A stretch of DNA of 10,600 nucleotides, from contig SOIC01000005.1 of the NCBI GenBank assembly GCA_004377275.1, positions 1 to 10,600 of the forward strand. The letters are read 5' to 3'. The translations under genes and the position numbers were made by a program. Shown here one piece after another: positions 6,670 through 10,600 of the stretch. The notes beneath the pieces are model-generated. The model did not search any database. It saw only the letters and a list, made by a program, of their open reading frames with translations, and had not been told where the DNA came from. Each line of letters starts with the position of its first letter. The first letter of the stretch is position 1. The stretch is from Dehalococcoidia bacterium (GTDB lineage Bacteria > Chloroflexota > Dehalococcoidia > E44-bin15).

Positions 6670-7281
6670 CTGAAGGCGCAGCAGCCCCATCCCGGGGCGA
6701 AGCCACTGCTTATCGTGGTCTCCGGCCCCTCCGGTGCGGGTAAGGATGCAGTGCTCGCTCGGGTGAAGGGATCGGGGAAGACCCTGAATTTTGTGGTGAC
6801 GGCAACCACCCGTTCGCAGCGGGAGTGGGAGAGCGATGGAGCGCCTTATCACTTCGTCTCCCGTGAGAGGTTTCAAGAAATGGTGGAGGGGGGAGAACTG
6901 CTGGAGTGGGCTGAGGTCTATGGCAATCTCTATGGGGTGCCCCGGCGCCGGGTAAAAGAGGCCCTGGAGCGGGGGCACGATGTCTTGGTGAAGGTCGATG
7001 TTCAGGGGGCGGCAACGATTAAACGTGCCGTGCCCCAGGCGCTGCTCATTTTCCTGGCCCCTCCCTCTATGGCGGCGCTGGAGGAGCGACTCAGAGACCG
7101 CAGCACCGAATCGGCCGCCGAGCTGGAGCGACGCATCGCCACCGCTCATGAGGAGATGAAGCAGCAGGGGATGTTCGATCATGTGGTGGTGAATGATGAG
7201 GTGGACATAGCGGCGGCCGAGATCGATGCCATTATCGCCACGGAGAAGCGCCGGCCAAGGCAAAGGGCTGTTAACCTATAG
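6670..7281 (+). CDS. gmk: Guanylate kinase, probable CTG start
   Basis: Phosphorylates GMP to GDP with ATP in purine salvage and nucleotide pool balance. Seen (numbered from the CTG): beta-1 LLIVVS (13-18), P-loop GPSGAGK (19-25), GMP-binding TTR (46-48), Arg51, Glu54, DGAPYHF (56-62), ELLEWAEVYGNLYGVPR (76-92), VKVDVQGA (107-114) and LRDRST (142-147). Start: there is no in-frame ATG; the first conventional start, GTG 6715, would remove beta-1 just before the P-loop. CTG 6670 has GGAGG (6658-6662) 7 nt upstream, lies 2 bp after the remA stop, and gives a 203-residue protein of normal length and N-terminus. Trp53 stands where the family usually has Gly before the conserved Glu. The stop codon abuts that of the convergent gene. 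Confidence 0.93.
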   Translation: MKAQQPHPGAKPLLIVVSGPSGAGKDAVLARVKGSGKTLNFVVTATTRSQREWESDGAPYHFVSRERFQEMVEGGELLEWAEVYGNLYGVPRRRVKEALERGHDVLVKVDVQGAATIKRAVPQALLIFLAPPSMAALEERLRDRSTESAAELERRIATAHEEMKQQGMFDHVVVNDEVDIAAAEIDAIIATEKRRPRQRAVNL

Positions 7282-8112
7282 CGAGTTGTAGGTCTCCTGG
7301 AGAAGCAGCGCGTCCCCCTCACGGTCCGGGCTTTCGCAGATGATAAGTCCCTTTACCTCAAGCTCCTTTAACGCTTTGAGGAGTTCCACATAGCGGAGGT
7401 CCGACTCCCTTAAGTTCAGATGCTTGATCTCCCCTTTTCTGCCGTGCTGGATTCCCGAAAGGTGAATATGCATCTGATCCAGGGCCTGTCTCCCCAGCCT
7501 GCCTTCCACCTGTTTAAGTATGGCCGTGAATTCCTCGTAGGAATTGAACCTCCCGGTTCTGGCATGCAGGTGGGCGAGGTCGAGACAGAGGGCGACTCCC
7601 TCTATTTCAGCGCTCAAGTTCAAGACCTCCTCCAGGGTGCCGAATTGGCTACCTTTCCCGGTGGTCTCCGGTAGCAGTAAGACCTGATGGCCCACCGCCC
7701 TGAGCTGCTTCACCGTCTCTTCCAGTAACCCTTTTGTCCTGGCATACACTTCTGAGGGCGGATCGTTAAGATAGAAGGCAGCGTGAAACACGATGCCCTC
7801 AGCCCCGAAGAGCGAGGCGATGCGCGCGGTATGAATCAACCTCTCCTGGCTCGCGATGACCTTCTCTTTCTCATGGGCATTGAGATTGATGAAATAGGGG
7901 GCATGAGCGGTGAGCCTCACGCCGTACTTTTTCGCTACCTCACCCACTTCCTGTGCCATTCGCTCATTCATCTTCACCCCGCGCGTAAATTGTACCTCCA
8001 TGCAACCAAGCCCCAGCTCCGCTACTCGCTCGATGCCGGATTCGGTTGCCTGAGATCTGCAGCTGGGGGGGACGCCTGCGGTGCCGAAAAGGAGTGTTTC
8101 GCTCATGTCCAT
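7276..8112 (-). CDS. Endonuclease IV-like TIM-barrel metalloprotein
   Basis: A 278-residue AP-endonuclease-2/xylose-isomerase-like barrel protein. Aligning by eye to E. coli endonuclease IV, almost all trinuclear zinc ligands are present: His70 (HAPYF), His110 (FHAAF), Glu149 (LPETTG), Asp178 and His181 (LDLAH), His217 (HIHLSG), His231 (IKHLNL) and Glu260 (CESP). The exception is Glu228, where E. coli has Asp229. This supports an apurinic-site endonuclease (base-excision repair) or a sugar-phosphate isomerase/epimerase-type hydrolase. It is closest in memory to the short archaeal/Chloroflexota 'endonuclease IV' group, whose activity is less well established. Start: ATG 8112, or ATG 8106 two codons later; neither has a Shine-Dalgarno. 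The promoter -10 box ends only 16 nt upstream, so the mRNA is nearly leaderless. The gene converges on gmk with stop codons side by side. Confidence 0.85.
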   Translation of the reverse strand: MDMSETLLFGTAGVPPSCRSQATESGIERVAELGLGCMEVQFTRGVKMNERMAQEVGEVAKKYGVRLTAHAPYFINLNAHEKEKVIASQERLIHTARIASLFGAEGIVFHAAFYLNDPPSEVYARTKGLLEETVKQLRAVGHQVLLLPETTGKGSQFGTLEEVLNLSAEIEGVALCLDLAHLHARTGRFNSYEEFTAILKQVEGRLGRQALDQMHIHLSGIQHGRKGEIKHLNLRESDLRYVELLKALKELEVKGLIICESPDREGDALLLQETYNSL

Positions 8113-8127
8113 AGCTACTATGGGTGC

Positions 8128-8156
8128 ATTCTAGCTGCCATCGTGGGTGGTGTCAA
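8128..8156 (-). promoter_or_regulatory. Sigma-70 promoter of the endonuclease IV-like gene
   Basis: On the minus strand TTGACA (8151-8156), a 17-bp spacer and TAGAAT (8128-8133) give 11 of 12 consensus matches. Transcription would start near 8121, leaving about 9 nt before ATG 8112 or 15 nt before ATG 8106, too little for a normal ribosome-binding site. Confidence 0.85.
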
Positions 8157-8200
8157 GGATTCTTGATGATTTCATTCAGGTGACTTGCTGACACCCTACC

Positions 8201-8276
8201 GTCATTGCGACCCCGATACCTAGGCCTAAATCGTCAGATAAGTCGGACTCTCGCAAAGCGGAGGGGTCGTAATGAC
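8201..8276. repeat. 76-bp REP-like element with terminal inverted repeats
   Basis: GTCATTGCGACCCC (8201-8214) is inverted with one mismatch as GGGGTCGTAATGAC (8263-8276). Inside lies the 8-bp palindrome TAGGCCTA (8221-8228). The ends match the GTCATTGCGA type of intergenic repeat also seen in part at 1419-1436. It sits between the divergent promoters of the endonuclease IV-like and MFS genes. No coding sequence is seen in this 262-bp gap. Confidence 0.75.
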
Positions 8277-8332
8277 AGGGTCAATGAGATAGGAGGCGAT
8301 GTGTCACTGGTGGGGTGGATGAGTACACTTGC

Positions 8333-8361
8333 TTGACATGGGACGAGGAGGGCGATATTCT
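8333..8361 (+). promoter_or_regulatory. Sigma-70 promoter of the MFS gene
   Basis: TTGACA (8333-8338), a 17-bp spacer and TATTCT (8356-8361) give 10 of 12 consensus matches. Transcription would start near 8368, about 7 nt before the MFS ATG at 8375, again implying a near-leaderless mRNA. Confidence 0.8.
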
Positions 8362-8374
8362 GCGGGAATAAGCG

Positions 8375-9646
8375 ATGTCAGACTTAAAACCGGTGCCCCC
8401 TGGGGAGGGCGAACTGGAGGTGTTGCCCCCGGAGCAGGCCCGGGTCACCACCTTCACCTCGCTCAAGAACCGCCACTATCGCTGGTTCTGGCTGGGGATG
8501 CTCGCCTCCTTCATCGGGATACATCTGCAACTGGTGGCCCGTAACTGGCTGGTCTATGAGATGACCGGTTCCGCGCTGGCCTTGGGGATCGTGATCGCTG
8601 CCTGGGGACTCCCGATCCTCCTGCTCTCGCTTTATGGGGGCGCGGTCGCCGACCGGGTCAAAAAGCGCGACCTGCTTATAGTGACCCAGGTGGCAAATGG
8701 CATCATCACCCTCATCATTGCTATCCTGATAGCAACCGAGGGGATTCTCCTGTGGCATCTCATCGCCGCCGCCGCGCTCACCGGCATTATCTTTGCCTTC
8801 CATGTCCCAGCGCGCCTGGCGATTATCCCCGAGCTGGTGCAGAAAAGGGAGATCCTAAATGCCATCGCCCTTAACTCCACCGGGATGAATCTGTCAAGGT
8901 TTGTTGGTTTCGCTATTGGAGGAGCGTTGCTAGGGGTTATCGGCGTGGCCGGCGTCTACTATGTTGTGGTGTTCTGCTTTTTTGTGTCGGCGGCCTTGCT
9001 ATTCATGCTCCCGGTAGTGGAGAAGGTTCGCCAGCGAGCAGTCACCTCGATAAAGGTCGACATGATGGAGGGGTTGCGCTACATTTATCACAGTCCCCTC
9101 TTACGCTCGCTGCTGGCGATGGCCTTCGTCTCCATCGCCTTTGGCTTGCCCTATATGAACCTTATGCCGGTATTTGCCGTTGACATTTTCGATGTTGGCG
9201 AGTTTGGCCTGGGATTCCTTCTGGGAATGGCGGGTCTGGGGTCGCTGATCGGCTCCCTCATCCTTGCCTCCCTGGGCGATTTCAGGAGGAAGGGCCTGCT
9301 TTGTATCGGCCTCGCTTTCGGGTTCGGGGCTACCGTGGCCCTCTTTGGCTTCTCCGATTCCTATCCCCTCTCCCTGGTGCTGCTTATCGCGGTCGGTCTG
9401 CTTGGCGCTGGCTATTTGGCGGTCAACAATACCCTGATTCAGAGCAAGGTGCCCCATGAGATGCTGGGAAGGGTGATGAGCATATATGTGATGACCTTCG
9501 CCATGATGCCATTGGGGACTTTACCTCTGGGTGCTGTTAGTGAGGCTATCGGGGCGCAACTAGCAATAGGGGCTGGGGGCATCATTGTGGTCCTGTTTAC
9601 CCTGGGGATGGCTATCTTTCACCCCAGACTGAGGCGACTGGAATAA
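8375..9646 (+). CDS. Major facilitator superfamily exporter (EntS/MFS_3-like)
   Basis: A 423-residue inner-membrane secondary transporter with the length and about 12 hydrophobic segments of an MFS protein. An N-terminal cytoplasmic stretch of about 30 residues precedes RHYRWFWLGMLASFIG, the usual first-helix entry of the EntS-like (MFS_3) branch. Motif A is seen as GGAVADRVKKRD (88-99) between helices 2 and 3. Other features are SRFVGFAIGGALLG (174-187), a mid-protein loop (about 215-243), a second-half SLGDFRRKG (299-307), and LGRVMSIY (364-371). Members of this branch export siderophores or drugs, but substrate cannot be read from sequence. No siderophore or regulator gene lies alongside, so it looks monocistronic. 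ATG 8375 has no clear Shine-Dalgarno and lies about 7 nt from the predicted transcription start. It converges on the next gene with 11 bp between stops and no terminator. Confidence 0.9.
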   Translation: MSDLKPVPPGEGELEVLPPEQARVTTFTSLKNRHYRWFWLGMLASFIGIHLQLVARNWLVYEMTGSALALGIVIAAWGLPILLLSLYGGAVADRVKKRDLLIVTQVANGIITLIIAILIATEGILLWHLIAAAALTGIIFAFHVPARLAIIPELVQKREILNAIALNSTGMNLSRFVGFAIGGALLGVIGVAGVYYVVVFCFFVSAALLFMLPVVEKVRQRAVTSIKVDMMEGLRYIYHSPLLRSLLAMAFVSIAFGLPYMNLMPVFAVDIFDVGEFGLGFLLGMAGLGSLIGSLILASLGDFRRKGLLCIGLAFGFGATVALFGFSDSYPLSLVLLIAVGLLGAGYLAVNNTLIQSKVPHEMLGRVMSIYVMTFAMMPLGTLPLGAVSEAIGAQLAIGAGGIIVVLFTLGMAIFHPRLRRLE

Positions 9647-9657
9647 GCGGCCCAGGG

Positions 9658-10419
9658 TTACTCTTCCTCTTCCACCTCGGTTATCTCCTCCTCTTCACCA
9701 AGGTAAGGGAGCAAGGCCTCCGCCTTCTCGCCCCTTCTCCTCCTGGCAAGGGGGAGGGACTCGATAGCTTGTCTTAACCCTGAGAGCCCTTCCCTGGCCT
9801 CCCCCGCCACCTTCACCACCACCCCCGCCAGCCCGGTCTCCCAGAGCTCTTTGAGGTCTTCGCTTGACATATCGAGGGGTGCTCGCGCCACCAGGGGCTT
9901 ATGCACCAGGTTTGCCAGATGCTGGCAGACCATCAGTTGCTGCACCGAGAGGGAAGGCTCGCCACCGATAAGCACGACATCGATAGGCAACTGCGTGGTA
10001 GCTCTTATCAAGCCATCGGGCAGCGAGGGCTCGACCTTCACAATCCGCCCCATCTCTCCCTTTCGAAGCAGCATGAGCGGTGCTTTTTCGGCGTCGCAGA
10101 CTAGGAAATCGCATCCCGCCCCTTTGAGCCGGGAGAGCTGCTCCTCACTCGCTTCGCCCAGGGATACTCCCCAGGGGAGCTCCCCCAAAGAGGCGGCGAG
10201 TTGTTCGAGTTTTTCGAAAAAATTTGTGCTCTCCGCCACGCTCAGCAGCACGGCATCGGCATTCTCCTTGGCCGCAGCGATGGCAGGGGCATCCCCCGCG
10301 GACAGGACAGCGATAAGAACCATACGGGGGCTTTTCGGTGCCACTACCACCGACCTGAAGCCCAGAGGTGGGGCCGAACCTCGAGATACCTGATTCAATT
10401 TATCCAGAAGCTTGCTCAC
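9658..10419 (-). CDS. Uncharacterised protein with a predicted (beta-alpha)8-barrel pattern and acidic tail
   Basis: I do not recognise this 253-residue protein. It shows a regular alternation of hydrophobic strands and helices that would fit a TIM barrel: MVLIAVLS (33-40), ADAVLLSV (54-61), LPWGVSLG (81-88), CDFLVCDA (102-109), RIVKVEPS (124-131), IDVVLIGGE (145-153), PLVARAP (175-181) and LAGVVVKV (197-204). The last strands resemble the phosphate-binding half of thiamine-phosphate-synthase-like or histidine-biosynthesis barrels, but no catalytic signature stands out. A basic patch (ARRRRGEK, 225-232) is followed by a C-terminal tail of mostly Glu (about 238-253). There is no signal peptide or membrane segment, so it is probably cytoplasmic. 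The GTG start at 10419 is supported by a strong AGGGAGGAA site. It lies 100 bp downstream of tRNA-Thr on the same strand. Confidence 0.8.
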   Translation of the reverse strand: MSKLLDKLNQVSRGSAPPLGFRSVVVAPKSPRMVLIAVLSAGDAPAIAAAKENADAVLLSVAESTNFFEKLEQLAASLGELPWGVSLGEASEEQLSRLKGAGCDFLVCDAEKAPLMLLRKGEMGRIVKVEPSLPDGLIRATTQLPIDVVLIGGEPSLSVQQLMVCQHLANLVHKPLVARAPLDMSSEDLKELWETGLAGVVVKVAGEAREGLSGLRQAIESLPLARRRRGEKAEALLPYLGEEEEITEVEEEE

Positions 10420-10519
10420 TATTCCTCCCTTTTCCGACTTTATGGTTGCAAAAGAAGCCAGGGCGACTTTAAAAAACCCCGATTTTCTCTATTGAAGGCT
10501 CGTATATAGGGCGAAAAAG

Positions 10520-10591
10520 AGCCAGCGGTCGGAATCGAACCGACGACCGGCGGTTTACGAAACCGCTGCTCTACCTCTGAGCTACGCTGGC
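10520..10591 (-). tRNA. tRNA-Thr (anticodon CGU)
   Basis: The minus strand folds into a complete 72-nt cloverleaf. The acceptor stem is GCCAGCG/CGCTGGC, the D-arm GCTC-AGAGGTA-GAGC, the anticodon stem GCGGT/ACCGC with loop TTCGTAA (anticodon CGT, at 10557-10559 as ACG on the plus strand), the variable loop 5 nt, and the T-arm GTCGG-TTCGATT-CCGAC. The CCA end is not encoded: the discriminator T is followed by CTTTTTC. It reads ACG threonine codons. The T-run immediately after it could help end transcription, though there is no separate hairpin. Confidence 0.95.
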
Positions 10592-10600
10592 GCCACTTAT

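Noticed and set aside
6664..7263. A 199-codon open frame on the minus strand antisense to gmk
   Set aside because: It mirrors gmk, which has all its family motifs. Its translation is low-complexity His/Pro/Leu/Arg-rich with no family pattern, and it has no supported start.
10435..10471. CGACTTTA repeated 29 bp apart upstream of the barrel-protein gene
   Set aside because: An 8-bp match at this distance is easily chance, and it does not align with promoter elements.
10480..10510. TATATA at 10503-10508 as a possible -10 box for the barrel-protein gene
   Set aside because: No acceptable -35 sequence lies 16-18 bp upstream; that position falls in the tRNA 3' end. Co-transcription with the tRNA is as likely.

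Overview
The window is an ordinary-looking stretch of bacterial chromosome, moderately GC-rich, carrying core genes. It has ten protein genes, one tRNA, several sigma-70-type promoters and three short palindromic repeat elements. The remA(DUF370)-gmk pair, the pyrG-transaldolase-rho order, the short REP-like repeats (GTCATTGCGA... and CCCTGAGCGAAGCGAAGGG types) and the clear TTGACA/TATAAT promoters fit best with a member of the Chloroflexota, possibly Dehalococcoidia. A Firmicutes-like lineage is the main alternative. This placement is inferred from gene order and remembered family sequences, not from a search.

Left part (1-3957, minus strand): pyrG (CTP synthase), a transaldolase and rho lie head to tail, read right to left from a perfect-consensus promoter at 3929-3957. 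The same order occurs around rho in Bacillus, where rpmE follows; here a promoter at the left edge points out of the window towards an unseen next gene. The 149-bp tal-rho gap is filled by a compound palindromic repeat.

Middle (3989-7281, plus strand): tyrA (prephenate dehydrogenase) and aroA (EPSP synthase), both for aromatic amino acid synthesis, lie 13 bp apart behind a good promoter. A 69-bp inverted-repeat element follows, then a tandem 16-bp direct repeat, then remA and gmk. gmk appears to use a CTG start codon, because the only later candidate (GTG 6715) would remove the first beta-strand.

Right part (7276-10600): an endonuclease IV-like TIM-barrel gene on the minus strand has its stop codon directly abutting that of gmk. 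It diverges from an MFS exporter gene across a 262-bp gap holding the third repeat element and two strong promoters, each so close to its start codon that the mRNAs should be nearly leaderless. The MFS gene converges, with an 11-bp gap, on an unrecognised gene with a predicted (beta-alpha)8-barrel pattern and an acidic tail. That gene lies just downstream of a tRNA-Thr(CGU).

I found no convincing new multi-gene system. The points most worth a second look are the CTG start of gmk, the Gln-to-His change beside the catalytic Cys of the PyrG glutaminase domain, the paired near-leaderless promoters, the direct repeat in front of remA, and the uncharacterised barrel protein.
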